Source: Ephemerocybe angulata (taxonomy: Eukaryota; Basidiomycota; Agaricomycetes; Agaricales; Psathyrellaceae). From it: DNA of 64,000 nucleotides. The translations under genes were made by a program, and so were the position numbers. Each line of letters begins with the position of its first letter. The first letter of the stretch is position 1. Below are positions 46,504 to 57,798 of this stretch, one piece after another. The notes beneath the pieces are model-generated. The model had not been told where the DNA came from. It made no database searches and was given only the letters and a program-made list of their open reading frames with translations. The stretch covers positions 372,001 through 436,000 of the forward strand of contig JAACJK010000009.1 of NCBI GenBank assembly GCA_013368325.1, written 5' to 3'.

Positions 46504-46550
46504 GGGCGCTTGTTTTCCATCAATCGGACTTCTGAAATGTTTGATCCGCG
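46504..46550 (+). promoter_or_regulatory. Conserved upstream block of F-box/LRR genes, copy 1
   Basis: A block starting GGGCGCTTGTTTTCC and ending TTGATCCGCG lies about 115-160 bases before the ATG at 46666. Closely similar blocks occur at 49163-49207 and 63855-63901. Confidence 0.55.
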
Positions 46551-46665
46551 ACTGCATCATTTCGAGACGTGCCAGCATGGCACTCGCTTCCAACTCTCAA
46601 CACGACTGTCACGACAGTTCGCACAGTTCATTCGAACTCGACGGGCCCAGGAATTCCGTTCTATA

Positions 46666-48607
46666 ATGGTCTCCAGGAAGAAGAAAGTAAAGGCAGCCTC
46701 AGAAGACGCAAATGCTCTACCCTTGGTACCCTCTTCCCGTGAGTTGTCCTTCCCAAGACACGAAACGAACCTCAACGTTTCTGCTTGTGTAGATCGTGTC
46801 TTCGCTTCCCAGGAGATTCTCGGAGAAATTCTGCACATATTTGCCTACGACCGTGCTGAAGAAGTCAAAGAACGTTTCAAGCGTTCGCCAAATCGGTGGA
46901 AGACCGAGCTCCTCCCACTCCTCGTCATCAATCGAGCTTTCTATGATTGTGTGACGACTGCATTATGGAATAAGTTAGACTCGCTTGTACCTCTGACTCG
47001 ACTTCTACCTTCTGTGACCCAATTTTCGCACCCTGCGGTATGCATTTTGCACATTAGAATACTCAGACGCTCACTCAGTTTACCAGCTGCTATCTCCTAA
47101 AGAAGACGTGGATATCTGGGCTCGCTTCAAGGTCTACTCATCGAAAACCGTATCCCTTGGTTTGAAAGGTCCAAGAGACGATGAAGGGGCTTGGCTATCA
47201 TTCCTCTTCAGCCAGCCATCGTGTCCAAAATCGCTGTTTCCGAGGCTGCAGAACCTGACGATACACCAAGCGGACGTCATTACTTGTACTATCCTCCCAG
47301 CTGTTGCGCACCAGCTGAAGCATTGCGATTTAAAGGACAACTCCTCAAACTCTCCATGCAGATACACTTTGGCGACCCTCAGCGTTCGCTCGCCCGGCCT
47401 CTCCTCACTCAAGCTTCACTCGCATCCGACGAAAAGCGTGATGCAATGCTTGGGAACATTGGGAGGCCTCCAACGCCTCACTATCGACTCCCAATGGAGT
47501 CAACCACTTGTGGAAAAGTTCGAGGCAATCTCACAATTGAGCCTCGTTCGTGGTCTGCGAGCGCTTTTTCTCAGCTACCCGACTTCCAGCTCGGAACATG
47601 GCCCACCAGAAGGCTATGCAGCAGATGTTAAAGAGTGCCTAGACGCAGAGCCGCACCTACCCAACCTGGAGAGACTCGTCGTGGTAGGGGATGGCCTTAC
47701 CCAGCATATGATCGCTCGTGGGGCCGCCCTCCCTAACACCCTGCAACACCTCGACCTTGTGTGCCTGCCACCTGACTCGGGAAGGGAGCTATTCATCCCG
47801 CTTTTACTCCAAGTTTATCTAGAGAGGAACAAAGGTCTCGAAACCTTTCGAGTTAAGTGGGAATCCGCCCGGAATACCGATGCGGCGTGTCGTCACAAAG
47901 ACATGGAACCTCTCCTCGTCCAAACGGATCCAGTCTACCAGACCAGCTGCGCGCAGTTCCTCCTCGCACTCTCCCAGGCATCATCGCTTACCGAGCTCAG
48001 GATCGACGGCATCCCGTTCCTCGACGACGACATCGGATCGAAGATCTGTGAATTTATTCCCAACTTTCCAAACCTGAGGAGGCTTACGCTCCGACCTCTG
48101 ACGACAGCTCCGCATTGGATAGGAGCATATAGCTCCAAAAAGCCGCCCAAGCCCGTGCCGATAACCTTCCTCGAGCCCATTGCGCGCGCTTGCACCACGC
48201 TTGAATGGATCGACATGCCCGTCACTTGGGGGACGCCTCTCCCGCTTCCAGACCGCCACCCCGCTCCACATAGCATCACCCGGATGTGGCTTGCTGGGTC
48301 AGACAATGGCCACCCGAGGAGCCTTCAGGGATGTATCGCCGTTGGACGCTATCTCAACAGGGTGTTTCCGAACCTCAACTGCCTTTCGGAGATTCCAGAA
48401 GGATATGGAAAGAAGGGGAAATATGCGGACTGGGAGGTAAAGCCTGACTGGCTGTCAGCGATGGAGAGAGGTTCTGATTCCGAGCGCGTCAAATATGGGA
48501 ATGGGGAGGCGGCGTTCTGGAAGGAGATCGAGGTTTTGATACATTCATACCACGATGAGCGGACCCATGCCGTCCTGGATTCATCGTCCAAAGCGTCCTC
48601 TTCTTAG
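46666..48607 (+). CDS. F-box/leucine-rich-repeat protein, MVSRKKK type
   Basis: Three exons (46666-46738, 46793-47037, 47087-48607), 612 residues. The first exon encodes a short basic leader MVSRKKKVKAASED. The F-box-like block is FASQEILGEILHIFAYD followed by LLPLLVINRAFYDCVTTALWNKL. After it come RFKVYSSKTVSLGL and LFPRLQNLTIHQ, then many leucine-rich units. A highly conserved stretch GDGLTQHMIARGAALPNTL is almost the same in the paralog at 61827-63759, as are LRIDGIPFLDDDI and the C-terminal GRYLNRVFPNL. The first intron is a multiple of three. The predicted role is SCF substrate receptor; the basic leader may favour nuclear location. Confidence 0.8.
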
Positions 48608-49233
48608 TGTTCTCTCCCTTTTGCTCTGAATCTTCCTAATAACCACGACGTAGGGTCTTGTTTCTTGAAGGTGTCCTAGTCGATGTGTGAGCCATTCCAT
48701 AATTGATACACTTTGGCCATTTGGCAATCCTTCTCATAGGGCTATTTGACGATGGAGGTGTGAATCCTTCCTTATTTTGGTCACCGACTCAAATACGGGA
48801 CTTGAATTTGAGGCAGCACAGAAAGTACGACTGCAGTATCCTTTCACGGGAGTTTGTGCACCGAACCCAAACTGAAACCCACCGTTTCAGAAACACCTCG
48901 CGATACCGGGTTCAAAGCGGTTGAAGTGTGGCTGGTCGATCAGGCCAAATTCTTCTCTGTGCCGTCAGTATTTAAGACGACAGAGGTTGGATGGAGGATG
49001 GCTGGGAAGAATCGTAAGCTATGTTCTCTCATTATTCCAGCAGATCTACAGTTGACTTTGGGTTGTGCATAGCCTCCAGGTTAATGACCTTTTGACCTCT
49101 CTCCTCTGCCTATTTCTAGCGTCCAATGAAGGAACAACGTTGAAAAGCAGACTCCATCCAGCGGGCGCTTGTTTTCCATCAATCGGACTTTGAATATTTG
49201 ATCCGCGTGGATGTGTCATCGTCCCAGAAAATA
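48608..49233. other. Intergenic stretch, original promoter of the downstream F-box gene
   Basis: Contains the second copy of the conserved upstream block (49163-49207). Before the 12.3-kb insertion this was presumably contiguous with the F-box gene now starting at 61827. Confidence 0.5.
49163..49207 (+). promoter_or_regulatory. Conserved upstream block of F-box/LRR genes, copy 2
   Basis: Starts GGGCGCTTGTTTTCCATC and ends GATCCGCG; about 105-150 bases before the orphan first-exon ATG at 49312. Confidence 0.55.
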
Positions 49234-49407
49234 TGTTGAATTGCTCCTTCCTCTGTTCTTCCTCGTTCCTTTCCGACTTTCAACCCAAAACGTGGCACCA
49301 GCCCCAAACCAATGGTATCAAGAAGAAAGAAGGTGAAGACCTCTGAGGAAGAGGCGCTGGTCGCGCCTGCACAGAGGCTTCCTGGTGAGTAGCACCGTTA
49401 GTTTGAC
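49234..49407 (+). repeat. 174-bp direct repeat flanking the composite insertion, left copy
   Basis: Matches 61749-61922 over its whole length with almost no differences. It includes part of the 5' leader, all of exon 1 and the start of intron 1 of the F-box/LRR gene. Confidence 0.9.
49312..49384 (+). pseudogene. Orphan first exon of F-box/LRR gene
   Basis: Encodes the 24-codon leader MVSRRKKVKTSEEEALVAPA and three more residues, then a GTGAGT donor, exactly as at 61827-61899. The next bases are Helitron sequence, so this exon has lost its partners. Confidence 0.85.
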
Positions 49408-49749
49408 GTGTTGGTTCTCGCTCTGGATATCAAAAAACATGTCGACAGCTGATAAGTATACTTGTTCTATTGGCACTTACCTGGTTGTGGTTGCTGTATC
49501 TGAATCTGAGCGGCAGCAGCTGCGAGACCGCCAATCTGGTCCTGACCATTCACAGGAGCCAACTGGCGTTCACGTTCACGCTGCCGCCGTAGCTGCTGTC
49601 CCCTAGCCCGATTTGCTGTGATTTGCTGCTGCCGTTCAAGTTCTAATGATATTTTGACGTCGTCAGTTGGTGTTTAGAATGAAGCATCGGTTGCACGAAC
49701 CGGCATCAGTCTGTGGCACTTGAGGTGGCACAGGCGACCGTCGGCGTCG
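49408..49749 (-). repeat. Extra inverted copy of Helitron segment A
   Basis: Reverse complement of about 50494-50836 and same orientation as about 53669-54013. It carries reversed fragments of the Helitron coding exons and sits directly at the left junction. Confidence 0.85.
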
Positions 49750-50488
49750 AAGTTAGTTATGTTTTAAAGTCAACTGTATATTCAGAAGTCAACTTCAATG
49801 AACAGTGGCAGTGTGAGCGTCTAAATCGTGCTGTCGTATCTGAGCGCGTTATGTTTTAAAGTCAACTGTATATTCAGAAGTCAACTTCAATGAACAGTGG
49901 CAGTGTGAGCGTCTAAATCGTGCTGTCGTATCTGAGCGCTCGAATTGTCCGTGTGCCCCTCCTACCCATCGCAGACAATCAGTATACAGTTTGTTAGCTA
50001 AGGTGATCCTTTTTCGATAAAAAAAGTGCATCACTTTTGACCTGGGAATGGTTTAGCCTCAGTTATCCGTTTTGGGTACTCGGATTCCTGAAATCCAATC
50101 CCACGGTGCGCGCACAGATTTTCGTCACGGGTTTTCGCGCACGCGTGACGCCAGGTTCGGCAGGCCAGCCGGACGAAGGGGCAGCCTCCTCTCACTTATT
50201 TCAACACTAATGACTGGACTAGCTGTGGTTTGAACACAGTCATGCCTGGCTTTATGGACTAACAGGGGAGACCGATGGCTAGGAACCTTTACGACCTCTA
50301 AAGCATCACCAGTGAGTACCGAAACTCGACTGTCCCAATTCCCGCTGCACAGAACATTGACTATGCCCCCAATTCCCAGTGACGGCCCTACTTTTTCACG
50401 CACCACTAGAACGGACGTGAACCCTGAGCAAGACCGGCAGCACCGTCGGACTCTTAGCCGCACGCTACACATCGTTGAGGATGACGGT
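49750..50488 (+). repeat. Segment B, left copy, with a 92-bp tandem duplication
   Basis: Present again, inverted, at 60997-61735. Its first part is a 92-bp unit repeated twice (starting 49756 and 49848); the right copy has the same doubling. Confidence 0.85.
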
Positions 50489-52693
50489 CCTCGACGCCGA
50501 CGGTCGCCTGTGCCACCTCAAGTGCCACAGACTGATGCCGGTTCGTGCAACCGATGCTTCATTCTAAACACCAACTGACGACGTCAAAATATCATTAGAA
50601 CTTGAACGGCAGCAGCAAATCACAGCAAATCGGGCTAGGGGACAGCAGCTACGGCGGCAGCGTGAACGTGAACGCCAGTTGGCTCCTGTGAATGGTCAGG
50701 ACCAGATTGGCGGTCTCGCAGCTGCTGCCGCTCAGATTCAGATACAGCAACCACAACCAGGTAAGTGCCAATAGAACAAGTATACTTATCAGCTGTCGAC
50801 ATGTTTTTTGATATCCAGAGCGAGAACCAACACGTCGTCAACTTGCCCAACGTGAGCGAAGGCAGCGCGAACGCGGATTACATGTTGGCCTGCCGCCTCC
50901 CATTCCAGCACCAGTGAACATCGCACCAGCTCCCCTCCCTGTCATTGCCGCCCCACCGATAAATGCTGCACTCGGAGAACAGGAGGAGGACACTTATGAG
51001 GGGCTAGAGGCTACGAGAATTGGTATGTTATTCGATTCACGTTCATCACTATGGCTTACGCATAACCTTTAACAGACAAGATGAAGCGAGGTCCTTTATT
51101 CATGGCAGCACGCAAGCCTTACGCTGAACCCGAACGACGCCACTATCTCGGCCCCATGCACCTGGCGTGCCCTCACTGCTCAGCACTCCATTGGGAAGAT
51201 GAGCGCCTGGCCAAGTCTTCGATCAACAACCCCAAGTTCGGCATGTGCTGCAACCAAGGAAAGGTCCATCTCGATCCCGTACCAGCTCCCCCCGAACCTC
51301 TTAACACCTACCTTACTTCCATGGACGCCGTACATACCAAGTTTCGCGAGGAGTCGTGGAAATACAACCGAACATTTGCTTTCACCTCTTTGGGCGTTAC
51401 GGAAGACCATACTGTGAATCGTGGACGAGGCCCGCCAGTGTTTCGGATATCAGGAGAGCTGCGCCATCTTTCAGGCGCCCTCACACCGGCAAATGGTGTT
51501 ACTCCACGCTACTCTCAGCTCTACATAATCGAACCTCGCGCTGCACTGGAAAGTCGGGCACGGCTGAACACAGGCCTGGACCGCGCTCTTCTGGGATCGC
51601 TCGAACAAATGCTCCGCCAACACCATCAGTATGTTCCTGTGTACAAGCATGCCTACGAGATCCTTCGTCATCACCCTGCCGACGACGATGCTACTGTCCG
51701 ATTGCGTTTGACGCCTGGCCTTGACAAGCGACGGTACAATCTCCCCACTGTCGATGAAGTCGCGGTCGTGCTTCCTGGAACTGCAGCTACCAAAGCCCGT
51801 GATATTGTCCTGCGCGTACGTCAGACTGGTGCCCTAGAACGGATCAGCGAGCTTCATCCGGCATACGTTCCTCTGCAGTATCCCATTCTCTTCCCTCATG
51901 GTACCAATGGCTGGCATGAATCTATGTATCTGCAAGACACCGGAGGAGGTCGTGCTGTTGGTGATGGGGATGGGGATGCAGGTGATGATCCTGACGGAGG
52001 CGATCCAAGGAAGCTAACGCTCATGCGCTGGGCAGCTTATCGGATCATGTACCGCTCGAACGACGCGAACACGGTCTTACGGGGAGGGCGCCTCTTTGCT
52101 CGGTTTGTTGTGGACATGTTTGCCGCCATCGACCAGCAGCGCCTTCGGTGGATCACTCTCAATCAAGGCCAGTTCCGTGCCGCACGTCTCAATCACCTCG
52201 AGGATGCCCGGATGAACGACCCTGACAACCTCACCGCTCAGGAGATCGGCCAGCGCGTCTTCCTTCCTTCGTCGTATACTGGAGGCGCCAGAAACATGGG
52301 ACAGTGCTATCAGGACTCAATGGCAATCGCACGTTACTTCGGGAAGGTGGATCTCTTCCTCACCATGACCTGCAATCCGGAGTGGCCTGAGATTACGGAG
52401 AACCTGCTACCTGGGCAGACCGCATATGATCGGCCTGATCTGGTGGCCAGGGTCTTCCGGTTGAAGCAAAAGGCGCTGCTTGACCATATCTACAAGCACG
52501 GTATACTCGGTGTTCCTGCCGCCTATGTCTATACCATCGAGTTCCAGAAGCGCGGGCTCCCTCATATGCATATCCTGATCTTCTTCCGCCGTGGATTCAA
52601 ACTGCTCACACCTGAACTCATCGACACCTGCATCTCCGCCGAGTGGCCTGACCCCGTCACACAACCTCTCCTCTTCGAGACAGTGAAGCGCAC
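50363..52693 (+). CDS. Helitron Rep protein, N-terminal and HUH part, truncated
   Basis: Exons 50363-50540, 50599-50760, 50819-51022 and 51076 to the breakpoint keep one frame. The first three encode a Gln/Arg/Pro-rich leader. The last encodes a Helitron-like N domain: LGPMHLACPHCSALHW near its start, then LYIIEPRAALESR, LQYPILFPHGTNGWH, VFLPSSYTGGARNMGQCYQDSMAI, LFLTMTCNPEWPEI, then FQKRGLPHMHILIFF, where the HMH (52563-52571) is the HUH metal-binding motif of rolling-circle Rep proteins. The frame then runs into inverted sequence at 52694, so the last 46 residues of the open frame are an artefact. The tyrosine motif and the helicase domain are missing. Such proteins nick and join single strands during rolling-circle transposition; this one cannot be complete. 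Confidence 0.88.
50489..51809 (+). repeat. Helitron fold-back, left arm
   Basis: Its reverse complement is 52694-54015. Translations of the two arms are identical over long stretches and only a 2-nt length difference was noticed, so the duplication is recent. Confidence 0.92.
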
Positions 52694-54015
52694 GACAATA
52701 TCACGGGCTTTGGTAGCTGCAGTTCCAGGAAGCACGACCGCGACTTCATCGACAGTGGGGAGATTGTACCGTCGCTTGTCAAGGCCAGGCGTCAAACGCA
52801 ATCGGACAGTAGCATCGTCGTCGGCAGGGTGATGACGAAGGATCTCGTAGGCATGCTTGTACACAGGAACATACTGATGGTGTTGGCGGAGCATTTGTTC
52901 GAGCGATCCCAGAAGAGCGCGGTCCAGGCCTGTGTTCAGCCGTGCCCGACTTTCCAGTGCAGCGCGAGGTTCGATTATGTAGAGCTGAGAGTAGCGTGGA
53001 GTAACACCATTTGCCGGTGTGAGGGCGCCTGAAAGATGGCGCAGCTCTCCTGATATCCGAAACACTGGCGGGCCTCGTCCACGATTCACAGTATGGTCTT
53101 CCGTAACGCCCAAAGAGGTGAAAGCAAATGTTCGGTTGTATTTCCACGACTCCTCGCGAAACTTGGTATGTACGGCGTCCATGGAAGTAAGGTAGGTGTT
53201 AAGAGGTTCGGGGGGAGCTGGTACGGGATCGAGATGGACCTTTCCTTGGTTGCAGCACATGCCGAACTTGGGGTTGTTGATCGAAGACTTGGCCAGGCGC
53301 TCATCTTCCCAATGGAGTGCTGAGCAGTGAGGGCACGCCAGGTGCATGGGGCCGAGATAGTGGCGTCGTTCGGGTTCAGCGTAAGGCTTGCGTGCTGCCA
53401 TGAATAAAGGACCTCGCTTCATCTTGTCTGTTAAAGGTTATGCGTAAGCCATAGTGATGAACGTGAATCGAATAACATACCAATTCTCGTAGCCTCTAGC
53501 CCCTCATAAGTGTCCTCCTCCTGTTCTCCGAGTGCAGCATTTATCGGTGGGGCGGCAATGACAGGGAGGGGAGCTGGTGCGATGTTCACTGGTGCTGGAA
53601 TGGGAGGCGGCAGGCCAACATGTAATCCGCGTTCGCGCTGCCTTCGCTCACGTTGGGCAAGTTGACGACGTGTTGGTTCTCGCTCTGGATATCAAAAAAC
53701 ATGTCGACAGCTGATAAGTATACTTGTTCTATTGGCACTTACCTGGTTGTGGTTGCTGTATCTGAATCTGAGCGGCAGCAGCTGCGAGACCGCCAATCTG
53801 GTCCTGACCATTCACAGGAGCCAACTGGCGTTCACGTTCACGCTGCCGCCGTAGCTGCTGTCCCCTAGCCCGATTTGCTGTGATTTGCTGCTGCCGTTCA
53901 AGTTCTAATGATATTTTGACGTCGTCAGTTGGTGTTTAGAATGAAGCATCGGTTGCACGAACCGGCATCAGTCTGTGGCACTTGAGGTGGCACAGGCGAC
54001 CGTCGGCGTCGAGGA
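52694..54015 (-). pseudogene. Helitron Rep gene, inverted partial copy (right arm)
   Basis: Minus-strand copy of the N-terminal exons; the frame from 53422 repeats the first roughly 240 residues of the Rep exon, ending with KARDIV at the fold-back point, then runs into foreign sequence. The remainder of the upstream exons continues beyond the Plavaka element at 60997. Confidence 0.88.
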
Positions 54016-54034
54016 CATCAGGGAAAAGCCAAAT
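54016..54034 (+). repeat. Plavaka terminal inverted repeat, left
   Basis: CATCAGGGAAAAGCCAAAT, exact reverse complement of 60978-60996. Confidence 0.95.
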
Positions 54035-54214
54035 TGGTATTTTTGACGAATAATGTTCAACTTCTCAGGATTACCCCTGGCCAATATTATCAGAGGTAAT
54101 TGAGAGTATATGCGTGGTATGATGTTCACCAGTATGCAGAATAAGATTGAAAGTGATTGCATTAGATCCTCCAACATGAAATAACCAATTGAATAGACAG
54201 CCTATATATGAGTA

Positions 54215-57200
54215 CTAAACTAATGTTGAGTAACCGTGCCGCCCTGTAAAAGAATTGACATAAAATGCATTCGCCTCATCCAAGACATTACTTGATTTCC
54301 ACACACTCGGTGCAACCTGTCCAAACTGAGGAATGAGATGTGCACTCCCCTCAATAAGGGAGACCGGTATTACACTCGATTGCTGAACTCCCATAACCCG
54401 GTGACGTGCAATTTTATACAGACCGTGACTCTGGCCCCTCCCACTCTGGGAGAAGGGAGTAAACCAGTCAACGTATGCAAGCTGCCCGGGGATTGGTCTA
54501 CCAGCGCTCTCAAACATGCGGTGTGCGGCTGATGGCAGCTTAAATATACACCGAACCTGGGCAATACAGTAGTCTAGCGTAGAATATGTGTTAGTCCGCA
54601 GTCTGCATACAGATGTCATAGGATGTAACACACCTTTTAAGCCTGAACTATCCCGCTGCTTGTACCGCACAATAGCGGTGTCAAATCGCCCGGGGATCAC
54701 CTTCCCGTACCCATCTGTCCGAGCTGGTTCTGCGTGGATTGAGTCTACAACAAGCTCCGCCAACGGATTGAGGCTGTAAGGATCGACTGAGACAAACTTT
54801 AGCCGGTGGAACACTGAAACCGATTGAAAAGGGAATACAAGATCCTCAGCGCGATGATCGACCTCCCGCTTGGGCAAACCTGGCTCGAGATAGTGAATAA
54901 TAAATCGAGCCAGACCACGGCAGAAATCCGCAGCACCATAGGCAGTGAAAAGCTGCTGGAATGTGACGCGATGGACGGTAGGATGGCGAGTAAGCTTTGC
55001 GATGCGGGGTGGGACGAGTGAAGGGATTATGATGGGTCGATGCTTCAGAGGCGCCGCCTCGGCATCCAAGGCCAAAGCGCCTTCTATACGCCTCCGTAGA
55101 TACTTGTCATGCAGCAGTATCCGCTCTTTTCTATCCAGCCAGGCTGTCATTTGGGGGTATTCGTCCTTCTTGTTTGTTGATCGATACGCGTCCTTTGCAA
55201 GGTCAATATGGAGACGCTCGGTCGCCTCAGTATTGAAATTGTCCGCTGTCCCCAAGGCTTCGATGAGGCGTCGGTAGTGGAAAGCAAAATGGAACTTCGG
55301 GATATTGAAATGGTTCCGGATACCAAGGTCGACGAAAATGCTTTTGTTATCGTGAAACTGTTGAAGAGCTTGGTCCATTTGATCGAGTGTATCGCTAGTG
55401 TGAGTTGGGTACCGTGCGAGGTAGAGGAAGTCGAGGATCCCGCGGACAGCTTTGAGGAGCCGGGAACATGAATAATTCTGGGGGAGTTTGATGTCGATCA
55501 GTATCCCGAGAATAAACCGAGAGATCTGGTCGTGCTCTGTGCCCGTTACGCGTGAGAGGTGTGATATTCCTTTCAGAAATAGGCGTATGTTGTGGTTTGG
55601 GGGAAGGCGTCGACAGCGAGCATCAATCTCCTCCGAGCCGCAGGCCTCCTTGATCCAGCTGACGAGGTGTTTAAAGACTCCTTGATATAGCTGGTGAAGG
55701 ATATCGGGCGTGATTGACTGGTAGATGTTGACGAAAGGGAGGTCTTTCCAGAATGGATCCTGGATGGGCTTGATACCAGCATCCCGACATTTCTCCGTAA
55801 AGCTTGTTGCCCCTTCACCGATTGAGTCCAGCGCATCAAGAATGGGTCCTAAATTTCGAGCGTCTCCTACGGCGTCCGGGTCACCAAGCATGCTCCGGTC
55901 AACAGGGCATACGGGGCACTGTCCCGTCTTCACGGCTGCTACAAGTACTTGTTCTGGATAGTCCCCAATGTACGATGCAAGGATAGGGAACACGCGATGG
56001 ACAAGGCCATCACCGTTTCGGATTAAGATACCATCGAGACCAGCTTTCTTTAAGGGAGCAAGAATGAAGGAGAGGCAGGCGTGAAAGACGTTGGCGAGGG
56101 TGCGGCGACGCGCTGCTTTATTCTTGATGTGGTCCAGCTTCGACGTTGGTAGATACGCCAATAAGACCTGACCTTGTCGCGATGGCTTCTTTCGAATGCC
56201 CTTGGGTAAGTTTCCGATTGTTAGATACACAGGATATGCGGTCTTGTTTCGGAACGTTGTGAGCTGTGTCTTGTCCGATGAGATGATGATGGGCATAATG
56301 GTGACGCCCGTCGATTGTGTAACTCTCTCGACTTCCTTCTGCGAGAATGAATTACTGACAGTTGTGTGATATCAAATGTATAGAAACGTACCTGCGTAGC
56401 CCACCACCACTTTCCGGTATGCATCTCGTGAACAAGTCGGATAGTTTTGTCTTCATCGGCATAGTGGCGTTCAGGCTCAAAGACGAGGAACTGAGCGAAG
56501 TCGGGGTCCGCCCACAATGCACGTATACACTCGATAACATTCCGACTGTATAACTCGAAGCTTTCGCCTGCGACGACGAGCTCGTGTCGCTTGAATTGTG
56601 GCCGGCCTGGAAGAGACGTGTCGATGATTCTATTGAGTTGGTCGGTGGTCTTGTACGATAGTCCCAATGCTTCTGACACCTAAGTACCCTCTAGTAAGCA
56701 CCAATGCAACAGGTAATAGGTTATAATACTTACTCCAGGGATGGCGAGTAGGTCCGAGAACGCTGTAGAGCCGGGTCCACGAAGCTTCGCCCACTTTGCG
56801 ACCTCCCAGTCCATCTCTGATTCGAAAGGCGTCCAGAGTTTGTCCTTGTCGTCAAGTGCTGCTGTGTATATCGAGTCGCTGGAGCTTTGAGCATGAACCG
56901 GGGCACCTGCACGTTGATGTGGGTAGGCTTCCGAGTACTTGACCACAACGGGCTTCCCAGCGAGCCTCGCCTCAATTGATTCTCGTTGAGTATCAGAGTC
57001 GGCTTGCGACCCTCCTTCCTCGTCCAAATCCTCAGGCTCGCTTTCGTCGGGAGACTCCTGTCGGCCGCCAGGCTGATGAGTATGAGCTGCTGCCTGTCGC
57101 TGGGGTTCCCAGCTATTCTCCAGCTCAACTCGCCGAGCACGTTCTTCCTCTTCTGCGAGCTCCTCCTCAGCTTCGGCTTCTTCCTCTTCGTCAAAAGGTA

Positions 57201-57507
57201 TCGCGGCTCCCAGGATGTCGGGATGGACCTGTCCGAAGTCGTCGTCCATGTAGTCTACGGCGGGTCCAAATGCGTCCCCGGCGAATGGTATAACTTCCGG
57301 CTCCATGTCGCTTTCGAATTCTTCGTCATGTGTGGGTACAGAGGGACTCGGGTGTTGTTCTTGTGCTGCTTGAGTCCTTTCCGCCTCCACCTTCAATGCT
57401 GTGTAAATATCCTGGCATTTCGTATCCCTCGTTTGGCGCAGATGCGAGAGATAGCCGGATCGCGACAAGTTCGACTTGCCACAGCCCTCGCACACTTGGG
57501 ACGACAT
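54215..57507 (-). CDS. Plavaka transposase
   Basis: Exons on the complement 56734-57507, 56392-56679 and 54215-56338; a further 60-nt in-frame intron is likely at 54574-54633 (GTGTGT to GCTAG with a CTAAC branch site), giving about 1,041 residues. The N-terminus has a zinc-finger-like C6-x2-C9-x12-H22-x8-C31 pattern, typical of these transposases, followed by a long acidic region. The core includes NVIECIRALWADP, ARRRTLANVFHACLSFIL, CPVCPVDRSMLGDPDA, ITPDILHQLYQGVFKHLV, IPKFHFAFHYRRLIEALG, NTEATERLHIDLAKDAYR and the tail AYVDWFTPFS plus NVLDEANAFYVN. Plavaka is a CACTA-related transposase family (Pfam Plavaka) common in agaricomycetes. The start was placed at 57507 because it opens the zinc-finger segment; the frame is open further upstream. 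Confidence 0.9.
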
Positions 57508-57798
57508 GGATATTGGAAGAAGAGGGTGATGTATTGAAGCTGGATCGAGGAAGTAAAGACAAGTAGAGATTCTCGCGAGATATAGATGAGCCCGAGCAGC
57601 GTGTAGTGAGGCTTCTCTGTATGTTCGAAGCAGTGTAAGAGCCGTGGATTGATTCGAGCTTAAGGAACTTACCGCCGGGGCGAACAATTCAACTCCGAGC
57701 CTTAAACCATCATTCCCTGCCACCTCATCCCTCCTCCCGCTTCGTAGTCACACCACCCATCTTAACCGTACATCTTCTGGATCCTGCTACTGGCTGGC
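57508..57798. promoter_or_regulatory. Divergent promoter between the two Plavaka genes
   Basis: About 290 bases separate the two start codons, which point away from each other; a shared regulatory region is expected. No specific motif is recognised. Confidence 0.45.

Noticed and set aside
52694..52832. Last 46 codons of the long Helitron Rep frame
   Set aside because: They are read from the inverted arm beyond the fold-back point, not from Helitron Rep sequence.
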